64,000 nt of DNA, from contig DASRAU010000027.1 of the NCBI GenBank assembly GCA_035638075.1, forward strand, positions 62,001 through 126,000, written 5' to 3'. The DNA is from DASRAU01 sp035638075 (GTDB lineage Bacteria; Acidobacteriota; Polarisedimenticolia; Gp22-AA2). The translations under genes were made by a program, and so were the position numbers. Under the pieces are notes generated by a model that saw nothing but the letters and a program-made list of their open reading frames with translations, ran no database searches and was not told the origin of the DNA. Each line of letters opens with the position of its first letter. Position 1 is the first letter of the stretch. Below are positions 37,854-46,642 of the stretch, one piece after another.

Positions 37854-38234
37854 ATGACCCGCCATCTGTCATGGTTAGCAGTTACGGTCGCGGTCCTAGG
37901 GTCCTTAGCGTGTAGCGAAACATCAACCCAACGCAGCAAGTCGCAGGGCAGCGACAACGGCGTCAGGACTCAGCGGTCCTTTACTGAGTCTAACGCGTAC
38001 GAAGTGGTCCCAGTCGCGGATGGCGGCGCCTATGCCATCGCGTTCGATTCCATCTGGTACCTCCGAGCTGGGGAAGCTGTGCGAGTGAAAGAGGTTGAGA
38101 GGCTCAGTGAAGGAACAGGGGGCGGTATTCCAGCGCACGGCGAGGCGTGGGCCCTTGCTATGGTGGCACGCGAAAGACAGTTACGAAAGCTCGCGGAGAG
38201 CCCTGACGAGGAGCCAATTCCATCAGATCAGTGA
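37854..38234 (+). CDS. small hypothetical lipoprotein
   Basis: A 126-residue protein with signal and lipobox (LAVTVAVLGSLAC). The mature chain starts with a Ser/Gln-rich spacer and then FTESNAYEVVPVADGGAYAI and FDSIWYLRAGEAVRVKEVER. This single strand-rich segment is not assigned to a family. A G-rich stretch (GAGGGGGGGG) lies just upstream of ATG 37854 as a ribosome-binding site. It is not linked to neighbours by overlap. Function unknown. Confidence 0.6.
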   Translation: MTRHLSWLAVTVAVLGSLACSETSTQRSKSQGSDNGVRTQRSFTESNAYEVVPVADGGAYAIAFDSIWYLRAGEAVRVKEVERLSEGTGGGIPAHGEAWALAMVARERQLRKLAESPDEEPIPSDQ

Positions 38235-38417
38235 CATGGTCTTCGGGCGGTTGCCTTCGTGGCGTGCACCCCGGCGCGCCCTCGGTCCGGCCTTGGTTGC
38301 CCTTCGTTGCGCCCCGCCCGCAGCTGACGCCGCACGTCAGAAGAACTTCTGTCGGATTCGTGTCGGGTTGGCGCCGTGGCCGGCTGCTGATGCCACGATC
38401 GGGGATCGGGCGGGCGA

Positions 38418-38439
38418 CCGCCCCGAGGACTCGGGGCGG
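38418..38439. repeat. perfect 10-bp inverted repeat with 2-nt centre
   Basis: CCGCCCCGAG, GA, CTCGGGGCGG forms a perfect palindromic stem in the 348-bp gap between the convergent lipoprotein and jetD genes. No T-run follows in either direction, so a canonical terminator is not supported. It may still act as a structural transcription barrier or protein site. Confidence 0.7.
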
Positions 38440-38467
38440 CAGGGGGTGGCTCCCCACGTGATCGACC

Positions 38468-38532
38468 GTTCGAACTCAAGAGTGGTTCGAACCAGGGTGC
38501 CGCTGCATGCACAAGTCGACCAACGTTCGAAC
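38468..38532. repeat. three GTTCGAAC palindromes within 65 bp
   Basis: The 8-bp palindrome GTTCGAAC occurs at 38468, 38485 and 38525. The middle copy extends to the 12-bp palindrome TGGTTCGAACCA. They lie downstream of both flanking genes (the lipoprotein gene and jetD are convergent), so ordinary promoter operators are unlikely. A tRNA T-arm reading was considered, but no cloverleaf forms around it. Confidence 0.65.
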
Positions 38533-38582
38533 ATGGTTTGGCCCGGACTAGGGTCGTGTGATAGCTCGCCCCCCTCCTAGCT

Positions 38583-39650
38583 CTACGCCGACCAAGCCCT
38601 TCGAAGCTCGTTAGGCCCAAGGACCTCCTCCGGAATGCGGCGACCGGCTTTGAGGATGGCGTCGACTTGATCACGCACGTCCGGGGACAGCACGTCGAGG
38701 ACTCTGGCTCGATCGACATCAACGAAGCACTCTTGAACCGGCCAGCCTTGTGGGTGGCCGAACGACTCGGCTGCCAACAGCATTTGGCGGTGGAGCTCAG
38801 TGGCTGGCAGCACAGTGGGCAGTCCCAGGTCCATTGCGCAGCGGCCCGCATTCCAGGCGATGTCGAGCCCGGCATAGTCAAGATCGCCGACGTAGTGGAT
38901 AGATTCAACATTGCGCTCGATCGTTTTGAGGTGGCCAAGCGCCGCAAGGATGCTCCTTCCACCGCCATACGCTACCAAGTCGTAGGACCTTGCTGCGGTC
39001 TCACTAAGGACGACCCGCGCGATGCTGAAGGGGCCAGCGTTTTCGAAAATCACTACGCGGCCGCCCTCGCCGACCGCTTCCCAAGCAAGCGGTAACGCGC
39101 TGGGCAGGCACGCAAGCATCTCAAGCGTCAGGTGCCCGGGCCCGAACAGGGAGGTGGTCGCGAGCGACGCCAGCAGCTTCTCATCACCTGTAAGCTGCAG
39201 CGAACGATACTTCAGGGGCGCTGGCTCACGGAACGCTCCGTTCACCAGTCCCTCGTGGACACCGTGCAGGAACTCGACCTGCTGCACGGACAGGCTCCGG
39301 CACTGAGCCACCCAGTGAAGGCTCGGGTGCCACGCAAATGTCCTCCACGGAAAACCAGACTGTGCCGCTCGATCGCGAACAATGTCCACGCTGGTCGGAA
39401 CAGCGGGATTCATCAACCGATCCCAGCGCTTCCCCCGCTCTGGTGGAAGCCGTATGCTTCCGCGTGCCTCGATGGACCTGAGCGCCTCGAGCAAGAGGCG
39501 CCGCTCTGCAGGCCCTGCCATCCTGTGGGGAAAGACCTGTGCCAAGTGCCGCCAGAGATCTTGCGAGCCGACGCGAACGGCGGTGCCAGCAAGGAGGCCG
39601 CGCTCGAACTCGTCGAGTCGGCGTTCATCGAGCACGGAGTGTGCCCTCAA
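38583..39650 (-). CDS. jetD: Wadjet-like JetD, Toprim nuclease subunit
   Basis: A 355-residue protein, last gene of a four-gene SMC-type operon. The C-terminal half is a Toprim domain: the first acidic residue is E203 in VVIFENAGPF, and the DxD motif is D256/D258 in YVGDLDYAGLDIA. The N-terminal half is helical with winged-helix-like segments. In Wadjet (MksBEFG/EptABCD) systems JetD cuts plasmid DNA after JetABC loop extrusion. The start overlaps the jetC stop (ATGA), as expected. The sequence could not be placed in a specific Wadjet type by eye. Confidence 0.85.
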   Translation of the reverse strand: MRAHSVLDERRLDEFERGLLAGTAVRVGSQDLWRHLAQVFPHRMAGPAERRLLLEALRSIEARGSIRLPPERGKRWDRLMNPAVPTSVDIVRDRAAQSGFPWRTFAWHPSLHWVAQCRSLSVQQVEFLHGVHEGLVNGAFREPAPLKYRSLQLTGDEKLLASLATTSLFGPGHLTLEMLACLPSALPLAWEAVGEGGRVVIFENAGPFSIARVVLSETAARSYDLVAYGGGRSILAALGHLKTIERNVESIHYVGDLDYAGLDIAWNAGRCAMDLGLPTVLPATELHRQMLLAAESFGHPQGWPVQECFVDVDRARVLDVLSPDVRDQVDAILKAGRRIPEEVLGPNELRRAWSA

Positions 39651-42600
39651 TGCTCCACACTGCCGCGAACGGCGGCGGGGGCGTTTTCCCGCCGTCCGAT
39701 GCGAACCGCTTCGATGACACGGGCCTCGTCGGGAGCGTACTCGACCAGCCGACGCCCCGTGTTGCGATCGACTCGCTCGTTGCGGAGGCGGATCACGTTC
39801 GGAAGGGCGCGTAGGGCTTCGTGATCGTTAACGCCCGTCGTGTAGATGAGTTGCACGCCCATTGCCCGGGCGACATCACGCTGAAGTTCCAGAAAACGAA
39901 CCCGCGACGCACGGCCGATGGGGTTATCGAGGATGAGGACGCTGGAGGCGCGCCTTGAGAGCCCGCGGGCGCGGCCTCGCACGCGGGCGAGCGTGCAGTA
40001 GAGAAGGATGGCGCCCGTGAGCTGTTCGCCACCGCTCGAACGGGCCATCTCCGGGATGCTCACGGTCCGGCGGTCAAGCGCTGGGTCGGGATGCAGCACG
40101 CGAACCTGAACCGGGCGCGCGAGCCGTCGCACAGCGGCCTGGACCAATCCAACGCCCCCCAGATCCTGCTTGCCATCGAGGAGCTCGTCGATGAGCTCCG
40201 CGAGGCGAGCGCGTTTCTCACTCGGGTCTTCTGGCTCCTGCGTTTGAATCCTGAGGAAGTATGCACCCCCGACGCCCGGCACGTGATCCGGAAGCTTCGA
40301 GAGCCCCGAGGCCTGGCGCAGCAGCTTCATCCCATCTTCCGCGACGGCATGCAATTCATCAACTAGAACCGTTCGGTGGCGATCGATGCCCGAGATCTGT
40401 TCCTCCAGCACACTGCGGCGTAACTCAAGCTGGGCTCCGAGCTGCACGCTAGCGTTCTCGAGTGCAGGGTCGTCATGTTCCTGGAGACGCCGCACCCAGG
40501 GCGTATCGAGACGCTCGAACTCGGTGCCGCCCGCGAACGTTCTAAGCGCCGCGACTGCGGTTCCTCGCTCGCTGTCCATCGACTGCCAGTCCACGCGGGC
40601 TTTGCGGAGCCAATCGCCCAGCTTCTTCAGCCGCGAGGGCAGCATTGACTCTTCGAGCGTTGCTGGCAGACTAGGTCCGGCAGGCTGGATTCCATCCGCG
40701 AGCAGATCCGCATAGTGATCGCGCAAGGACCTTAGCCGCTCCGCATGCCGCCCGATGTCAGCTGCACGCTGTCTAACCTGCTCGGCATTCTCCTTGGCCT
40801 CGTTCGCCTGCGCCTGCTCGGATTCCGCGCAGTTGTGGTGCAGCTTCGCCTCGCCGTCTAAGGCCGCGGCCTCGGCCTCGGCGAGTTCGGGCGTGCTCGG
40901 TGGGCGCGGAAGGGGTGGCAGCATGATGAACGCTTTGCAGGCCTCTTCGGCCTGCTGGAGTGACAGCATTGCAGGTTCGATACGGCCCTTGAGATTGCCC
41001 ATGCGGCCCTGCAACGAGCTCGTCTTCGCCTCTGCCTCTTGCCGCAGTTGCTCAACCGTGTCCGGCTCTGCGAGGCCAGCTATGTACCCTCGAACGATGT
41101 CCTCCGTGATTTCCGCAGAAAGCAGCTTCGCGAGTCGAGCGCGCTCATCTCTCCCGTTGTCGTCGTTCTGCTTCGCCAGGGCCAGGAGAGCATCCGCCCC
41201 GACCTTTCCTTCGTACTGGCCCCGTATGAGACGGTAACGCGCACGAAACTCGTCGAGCGGTCCCGGCTCAGCGACAATCTCGCCTTCGACGTATTCAATC
41301 TCTGACCGCTCGGCTTCGATAGGCCGCGCCTCCTCCGCTTCCTTCTGTGCGACTTCGGAGGCGTCCTTCGCACGGTTGTCGGCAGTGTCTGCAAGGTCGA
41401 GCCACTGCTTGCTCTCGTCAGCGGCTTTCTTCGCCCGAATCCTCGTCACTTCGAGATCCGCATGCCACTTCAGACCTGGCCGGATGTATTCTTCGACCAA
41501 GGCGCTGATGAGACGGACTGCGTTCCGGGCAGCCTCCAGATCGCGCTCCTGATTCCGCCGCTCGTTCTCGAGTTGCTTACGCTTGGCTGTCTTCTGGTCG
41601 CGCTCCTCCTGCAGTTCATGCTGCCGTGAGCGAGCCTCCTCCTCCCGTTGGTACGCACCCTGGACCTCACGCGAAGTATTTTCGAACCAGCTCATCGGGT
41701 AACGCGCGCGGAACGACCGAAGCGTTTCGGCTGCACGAGTGAGATCGCGATGTTGTGCTTCCGTCGAATGGATCCGCTGTCGGTACTCATCCAGGCGGAC
41801 TCGTAGTTCGGTCAAGCGCACCTGCGCCACCTCACGGTCAAACCAGCCCCATTCCTTTGGTCCAACAACAACGCCTGGCAGATCCGGCGCTCGGGTTAGT
41901 GTATCGGTGTCACCGATAAGCACCGGGCCTTCCGGCTCGAGTCCAGCCTCACGTAGGAGCTCGGCGGCCCGTTTGAGGTCGGCCGGCCGAACGACAACTC
42001 CCTGAGCGAGGGAAGGCGCTTTGCGGACGGCGGCTCGTGCTTCCTGCTTGGGCACGTTTGTCTGAATCCAGGACCACCCCGACCAGGCTTGGCCGCCGAG
42101 ACGTTTGCTCAGGAACTCGACGACGTGCTGGGCATCGGCCGACGGCGGCAAAAGACCGTGCTCCTCAAGGTGAAGAGCGGAACGTTCGTCGTCTGCAACC
42201 GCCAGCCGCGTTTCCACCACGCTTCGCTGCGCGGCGCGAGCTGCTTGTTCGAGCGTGGCCACCGCGTCGTCCCCGATACGATCGGCATCGATCGCCTCGA
42301 GCTCAAGCGCGGCCTTAGTCACCGCATCTCTCTCGATGGCCTCGCGGTCCCTTGTGGCGCGCTCGAAGCGATCCTTGAGTGTCTGATGCTGTAACTGGCA
42401 CTCCGACAGCACGTTTCCGGCCCCTGCGAGGGCATCGTCGAGCGACTTGAGCGCCTCGTCGAGACGCGCGATTTCGCCATCGAGGTGCTCGACCGCACTC
42501 TGATGATCCGAGGCTTTGGTCGTCCAGCGGATGACGCCGCCGTCCGGTGACTCCTCGGGACCGAGGAATCGCTCGCGCACCAGTTGCTTACGCTTGGTCT

Positions 42601-44056
42601 CGCCAGCCTCAAGGCGTTGCTCGAGTCCCTTCGCCTCGGTTTCCGCCTGACTCTGCACCTTACCGGCCTCGACAGCCTGAAGCCGGCACTCGCGTGCTTC
42701 ATCGCGGGTGGTCTTCTCGGCGCCACGTGCGTCCTCGGCCCTCTTTCGATGGCCTTGGGCCCGCCACGTCAACGCCGCCGCGAACCTGCGCGCCGCGCCC
42801 TCAAGTTCTGTGCGCAATGGCGCGTGTTCGCGCTCTCGTTCCTGCAGCAACCTGCGTTGGTCTTTAGCCTTCTCTTCGAACTGGAGGGCCCGGCGGAGTG
42901 GTACAGCAGCACTCCAAATCCGGGCGAGACGCTGGGCGTTGCGCCACTCGTCCTGGGCCTGTTCGTGCTCCTCTTGGAGACGGGCGAGTCGTAGCTCCGC
43001 GCCATGTTTCTTGAGTTGCGCGGCACGCCCCAACTTGCTCGCTGCCTGTCTCATCTGATCCTCGGCGGCGGTGGCATGACCAATTCGTGCCGCCTCGTTT
43101 CGGCGCGCCTCCTCGCCGAGTTCCTTCAGACGGATTCCCGCAAGCGCGTCGAGGGATCCGAGATCAGCGTGCACTTCGCCGAGCTGAACACGAAGCCCTT
43201 GGCGACGCTCGTGGATGCCGCCTAGCGTGGACACGCGCGCGATCAAGCCGCCAACGAGATTCTGCTCGGGAACAAGCTGCTCCTTGCGTTGTAGGAGCTC
43301 TCGCCTGAATGTGGTTATATTCTTACCGACCCTGTCACCGAGGGCGGGATCAAGCGCGAGTGCCAGCAGGAAGTCGATAAAGTCCTCGGCCTCTGGGAAA
43401 CGGAATAGCTCATCCGCTCCACCCTCACGCTGATTCATCCTGACCTGATACGAGAACAGCTCTGGATCGATGCGGGCCGCCTCCAACACCTCCTGCCACT
43501 CGCGTTGGTTCTCGGTGTCACCGACGTTGAGGTGTGGCGCACGATCACGGAGCAATCGCCAGGCCTCTCGGAAAGCGCCGAGCGTGCGGCGCGAACGCGT
43601 GCCGTTGCTGGCGGTGAAGAGAGGAAGCTGCTCTATCGTCGACTCGGGATGCTCAGATGCAATACGGCACGAGAAAAAAAGACGACGAAGGTCAGCAGAC
43701 CCGTCGCGGCGCTCATAGAAGACCCCTGCGATGAAGCGTTCGGATTCGAGGCCAAGGGAGTCAGTCGCGGGGTCGAGCTGCCATTCTGCTACCGCCACAC
43801 CTCGGTCGCTGGGAAGGACGTAGTCGTTCAGCGATCGCTGCTTTGCCTCCGCCTTACCGCCGAGGAACTCCCTCTTGTCTGGCCGAACGATCGCGAAGAA
43901 GAGGTTCAGAATGGAGGATTTGCCGCCGCCATTTCTGAGCCAGAGCGTGGAGTCCGTGGCACGACCGTCGGGACCCTGAAAGTTCAACAACAGGTCATCC
44001 ATCCGCGCTTGCGGATGCCCGAGGCAGACGAAACGGAGTTTCAGAAGCTGGGGCAT
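39647..44056 (-). CDS. jetC: Wadjet-like JetC, SMC/MukB-type ATPase
   Basis: A 1469-residue ATPase of SMC architecture. Walker A is NGGGKSSILNLF near residue 43. Two very long coiled-coil regions, rich in Glu, Arg, Ala and Leu, fill the centre. The C-terminal head has the ABC signature SSGGEQLTGAILLYC and a Walker B region SSVLILDNPIGRAS, with DNP in place of the usual DE, as seen in this family. ATG 44056 (MPQLLKLRF) is preferred; the in-frame extension upstream lies antisense-like within jetB. In Wadjet the JetC dimer with JetA and JetB extrudes circular DNA. It begins 5 bp after jetB. Confidence 0.9.
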   Translation of the reverse strand: MPQLLKLRFVCLGHPQARMDDLLLNFQGPDGRATDSTLWLRNGGGKSSILNLFFAIVRPDKREFLGGKAEAKQRSLNDYVLPSDRGVAVAEWQLDPATDSLGLESERFIAGVFYERRDGSADLRRLFFSCRIASEHPESTIEQLPLFTASNGTRSRRTLGAFREAWRLLRDRAPHLNVGDTENQREWQEVLEAARIDPELFSYQVRMNQREGGADELFRFPEAEDFIDFLLALALDPALGDRVGKNITTFRRELLQRKEQLVPEQNLVGGLIARVSTLGGIHERRQGLRVQLGEVHADLGSLDALAGIRLKELGEEARRNEAARIGHATAAEDQMRQAASKLGRAAQLKKHGAELRLARLQEEHEQAQDEWRNAQRLARIWSAAVPLRRALQFEEKAKDQRRLLQEREREHAPLRTELEGAARRFAAALTWRAQGHRKRAEDARGAEKTTRDEARECRLQAVEAGKVQSQAETEAKGLEQRLEAGETKRKQLVRERFLGPEESPDGGVIRWTTKASDHQSAVEHLDGEIARLDEALKSLDDALAGAGNVLSECQLQHQTLKDRFERATRDREAIERDAVTKAALELEAIDADRIGDDAVATLEQAARAAQRSVVETRLAVADDERSALHLEEHGLLPPSADAQHVVEFLSKRLGGQAWSGWSWIQTNVPKQEARAAVRKAPSLAQGVVVRPADLKRAAELLREAGLEPEGPVLIGDTDTLTRAPDLPGVVVGPKEWGWFDREVAQVRLTELRVRLDEYRQRIHSTEAQHRDLTRAAETLRSFRARYPMSWFENTSREVQGAYQREEEARSRQHELQEERDQKTAKRKQLENERRNQERDLEAARNAVRLISALVEEYIRPGLKWHADLEVTRIRAKKAADESKQWLDLADTADNRAKDASEVAQKEAEEARPIEAERSEIEYVEGEIVAEPGPLDEFRARYRLIRGQYEGKVGADALLALAKQNDDNGRDERARLAKLLSAEITEDIVRGYIAGLAEPDTVEQLRQEAEAKTSSLQGRMGNLKGRIEPAMLSLQQAEEACKAFIMLPPLPRPPSTPELAEAEAAALDGEAKLHHNCAESEQAQANEAKENAEQVRQRAADIGRHAERLRSLRDHYADLLADGIQPAGPSLPATLEESMLPSRLKKLGDWLRKARVDWQSMDSERGTAVAALRTFAGGTEFERLDTPWVRRLQEHDDPALENASVQLGAQLELRRSVLEEQISGIDRHRTVLVDELHAVAEDGMKLLRQASGLSKLPDHVPGVGGAYFLRIQTQEPEDPSEKRARLAELIDELLDGKQDLGGVGLVQAAVRRLARPVQVRVLHPDPALDRRTVSIPEMARSSGGEQLTGAILLYCTLARVRGRARGLSRRASSVLILDNPIGRASRVRFLELQRDVARAMGVQLIYTTGVNDHEALRALPNVIRLRNERVDRNTGRRLVEYAPDEARVIEAVRIGRRENAPAAVRGSVEH

Positions 44057-44061
44057 AAGCG

Positions 44062-44814
44062 TCAGTCCCCGCTCGACGCAGCAGATGGAGTGTTGAGCGT
44101 CTCGCGTACTAGCTGAAAAATGGCCGTACCCGCTAGCTGCTGCACCATGACCTGGTACCGGCGGGTCGGCTGCCAAGCGATCTCGGCACCTCGGCGCACC
44201 TGCGTGAAACATCCGAACTCGCGTAGGCGATCAAGTGAGTACTCGATGATCCGCCGAGTTGCCCGCATCGCCTTGCGGGAGTCCCTCGTCTCGATGGTGT
44301 CGAGGCGCTGCATGTAGACACGCCAAGCCTCGATCAGGCCACGCCGCTCGTCCTCGGAGTTCGGATCGCGCCCTCGGGCCTCTTCGGATAGACGCTCGCA
44401 CAGCTGCCGGAGTTGCGCTTCGACCTCGTCGACGGTGACCGGAGCCCGGACGATGTCTGGATCTTCGTCGAGGTCGCGCGCGCGCGGAAACACGGTGGCA
44501 GCGATCGCGATTTGTGCGAGACCGTCGAGGAGTCGATCGTCGACCTTCGAGCTACCTGAACGGAAGTCTGCCGGCTTCAACCCGAAGACGGAATCGTCTT
44601 GGGGTGCAAGTACGACGCCATGCTCGCTGACGTCGAGTACTTGAAGTCCAAGGCCGTCGGTGAGCTCGCGCACGGTAGTCCGAAAAGTGCCGTCATCGAA
44701 GTAGCGCTCGACGAGTTCCCGATACTCAGCTTCCTGGGCGGGACGCGCGAGCGGCCTCAACGCCCATTGAACGAGCCGGCCCGCATTCCATGCCGGATCG
44801 CGAGTCGTTGTCAT
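44062..44814 (-). CDS. jetB: Wadjet-like JetB, MukE-type subunit
   Basis: A 250-residue protein between jetA and jetC. It is acidic and helical with winged-helix-like parts (EAEYRELVERYFDDGTFRTT, RRIIEYSLDRLREFGCFTQV, RRYQVMVQQLAGTAIFQLV), matching the KITE/MukE-like role in Wadjet complexes, where it bridges kleisin and ATPase. Length and position fit JetB of type I-like operons. Assignment rests on gene order more than on motifs. The ATG overlaps the jetA stop by 4 bp. Confidence 0.78.
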   Translation of the reverse strand: MTTTRDPAWNAGRLVQWALRPLARPAQEAEYRELVERYFDDGTFRTTVRELTDGLGLQVLDVSEHGVVLAPQDDSVFGLKPADFRSGSSKVDDRLLDGLAQIAIAATVFPRARDLDEDPDIVRAPVTVDEVEAQLRQLCERLSEEARGRDPNSEDERRGLIEAWRVYMQRLDTIETRDSRKAMRATRRIIEYSLDRLREFGCFTQVRRGAEIAWQPTRRYQVMVQQLAGTAIFQLVRETLNTPSAASSGD

Positions 44815-46373
44815 CCCGCCCTCCCAGCAGCGGTAATAAGCAAGTCATCCCCGTAGAAGAGCGGGTCCTCAAGCGGTACGCCATCGATTGATTCTGCGGC
44901 GACGCGAGCAGTCTCGCGGTCCTCCGTCGCGAACCCCATCAGCACAAGGAGCGTAATCACTTCGAGCACTGCGTTAGAGGCGCCGGACGCGCGGGCCATT
45001 GCCAGAAGACCGGAGAGCTTGGCGTCGGCCTTGGCGGTATCCAGAAGCTCCGTTGCAGCCGCGCGTACCTCCGGTGGGTATCGCCGGAGTTCGGCGTCCA
45101 GATCGGTCGCATCCACGGGCGCGACCTCGATCTCTTGTCGGGGCTGTGGTCGACGTGGCTGAAGCATCCACGTGACGAGACCTTCAAGCGACGCGAGCAC
45201 CGGAAGGCGGGGGCCCACGAACAGTGTGAACCCTCGTTCGAGAATCTGACCCGCGCAGACGATCGGCATGCGCAAGATGGGCTCAAGTACGTCGGCAGCG
45301 AGATCCGGAAGTGGGCGGGACGGCCTTGGCGCGAATGCTTGGCGGGCTTGGGCGTCGAGAAAGACGTTGCGTGCTCCGATCAGGTGTTCATGCAACTCGG
45401 CGTGTCGGAGGAGGCATTCACGCGTGAGGTCTCTCACCTGGGCGACGGCGCGGCGAGAGCCCGCATCCTCGTCGGGCATGATTTCCAGCCGTTCATCTGC
45501 CGCCCCCAGGATTCCGCGCTCCACGGCGACCCGACGTTCCAGGTGGGTCAGGGACTCATTCAACACTCGGGGAACCTCGACCCTCCAGTCGACACGATCG
45601 ACGTCTCGCCGCGTGTCGCGTAGGATCTGCAGGACCTTGTCGCGGAAGCGCACGGACTGGATGCGCGCCTGCCGCGCCGAGTGCACCGCCTCGTCGAAGC
45701 GACCTCGCGCCAGCTGTGACTCTACGACAGCCTCTAGCGCCGCCTGCGCGTCCTCGACGTCGAGGTCCAACAGGCGCAGGTAGAGATTGCAGGCTTCTGC
45801 CGAGGGTCGAAGGACCGTGCCTCCCGAGGGATGGAACGCGTCCAAGAGGAGTCGAAATTCGAGCGCGTGGCGCTGCGCCTCGCCCTCACCGTTGAGGCAG
45901 GTGTACTCCTCGCGGAATGGACGGCGAGCGTCGCCATCGTTGCGAAGGCTCCCAAGCAGCTTGTCGAGCATCCGCTCGTGGCGTTCCTGCGAGGGGTCGA
46001 CACTCGCCGCAGCATCCATCGCGGAAAGCACCGGTCGAAGGACGCGTGCTACCACCTCGCGATCTGCCTCCGCCTCGAGGCCAAGGCGGTCAATCACGAC
46101 ATCCAGGATCCGCAGCGCGAGTGCCACGCTGTCGTATTGTCTGAGATCGGCATCGCGGATGGCGTCGCCGCGGCGCAGTCCATCCAGCGGAAGCGTGTGC
46201 AGCAGAACGCGCAGCCTTCGTGTGAGATCGGCAGGCCAACCGTCGCTCATCGAGGCGGCCATTGTGGGCTCTAGAGCGTGGTCGGTCTGGGCGGTAGCCG
46301 CGGCCTCGGCTGGTTCCTCCGCAGCGAAGGCGAACCCTGACTGGGGCTCACTCGGGTCGGTTCGCTTATTCAC
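44811..46373 (-). CDS. jetA: Wadjet-like JetA, kleisin/MukF-type subunit
   Basis: A 520-residue, strongly helical protein heading the Wadjet operon. The GTG start at 46373 (VNKRTDPSEPQ) is favoured over an earlier in-frame codon because GGAGGG stands five bases in front of it. A disordered N-terminus leads into helical segments such as WPADLTRRLRVLLHTLPLDG and EVPRVLNESLTHLERRVAVE. The C-terminus has a small winged-helix-like part. Kleisin identity is inferred from its place and size beside MukE-, MukB- and Toprim-type partners. A 26-codon reading frame ends inside its start codon (GTGA). Confidence 0.75.
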   Translation of the reverse strand: MNKRTDPSEPQSGFAFAAEEPAEAAATAQTDHALEPTMAASMSDGWPADLTRRLRVLLHTLPLDGLRRGDAIRDADLRQYDSVALALRILDVVIDRLGLEAEADREVVARVLRPVLSAMDAAASVDPSQERHERMLDKLLGSLRNDGDARRPFREEYTCLNGEGEAQRHALEFRLLLDAFHPSGGTVLRPSAEACNLYLRLLDLDVEDAQAALEAVVESQLARGRFDEAVHSARQARIQSVRFRDKVLQILRDTRRDVDRVDWRVEVPRVLNESLTHLERRVAVERGILGAADERLEIMPDEDAGSRRAVAQVRDLTRECLLRHAELHEHLIGARNVFLDAQARQAFAPRPSRPLPDLAADVLEPILRMPIVCAGQILERGFTLFVGPRLPVLASLEGLVTWMLQPRRPQPRQEIEVAPVDATDLDAELRRYPPEVRAAATELLDTAKADAKLSGLLAMARASGASNAVLEVITLLVLMGFATEDRETARVAAESIDGVPLEDPLFYGDDLLITAAGRAG

Positions 46374-46450
46374 CGCGGCCCTCCGTCGGGACAGACCAGA
46401 GCCTTCTGAGCGTCGACCCACGCCTCAATCTCCCGAGGCGCCATGAACAT
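46370..46450 (-). CDS. possible 26-residue leader ORF coupled to jetA
   Basis: An ATG at 46450, six to eight bases after TGAGG, opens a frame of 26 codons (MFMAPREIEAWVDAQKALVC, then PDGGPR). Its TGA overlaps the jetA GTG as GTGA. The sequence is protein-like (amphipathic EIEAWVDAQKAL), and the jetA ribosome-binding site lies within it. It may be a coupling leader peptide or the relic of a longer upstream gene. This rests on arrangement alone. Confidence 0.4.
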   Translation of the reverse strand: MFMAPREIEAWVDAQKALVCPDGGPR

Positions 46451-46642
46451 CCGACCTCAATTCGGGCAGGGTCACCCGCCGTTCTGGTTGGAAAGGAGCA
46501 TTCTACGCCTCACCTGGCTCAGCGCTACATAGATCCGAAAAGTGCTTGTCCAGTCTGCCCGGTCAGCATTCAACCGTGGTCGCGTTGACGCCTGATGCCA
46601 GCGGGTTGAGTCCGCCAGACCTTCAAGCGCTGGGCTTCGACG

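Noticed and set aside
38468..38532. GTTCGAAC sites as a tRNA T-arm or LexA boxes
   Set aside because: No cloverleaf can be formed around them, and spacing does not match GTTC-N7-GTTC or GAAC-N4-GTTC; also not upstream of a gene.
38095..38580. 161-codon plus-strand frame over the repeat-rich gap
   Set aside because: Overlaps the lipoprotein gene out of frame and runs across palindromes; composition not protein-like.
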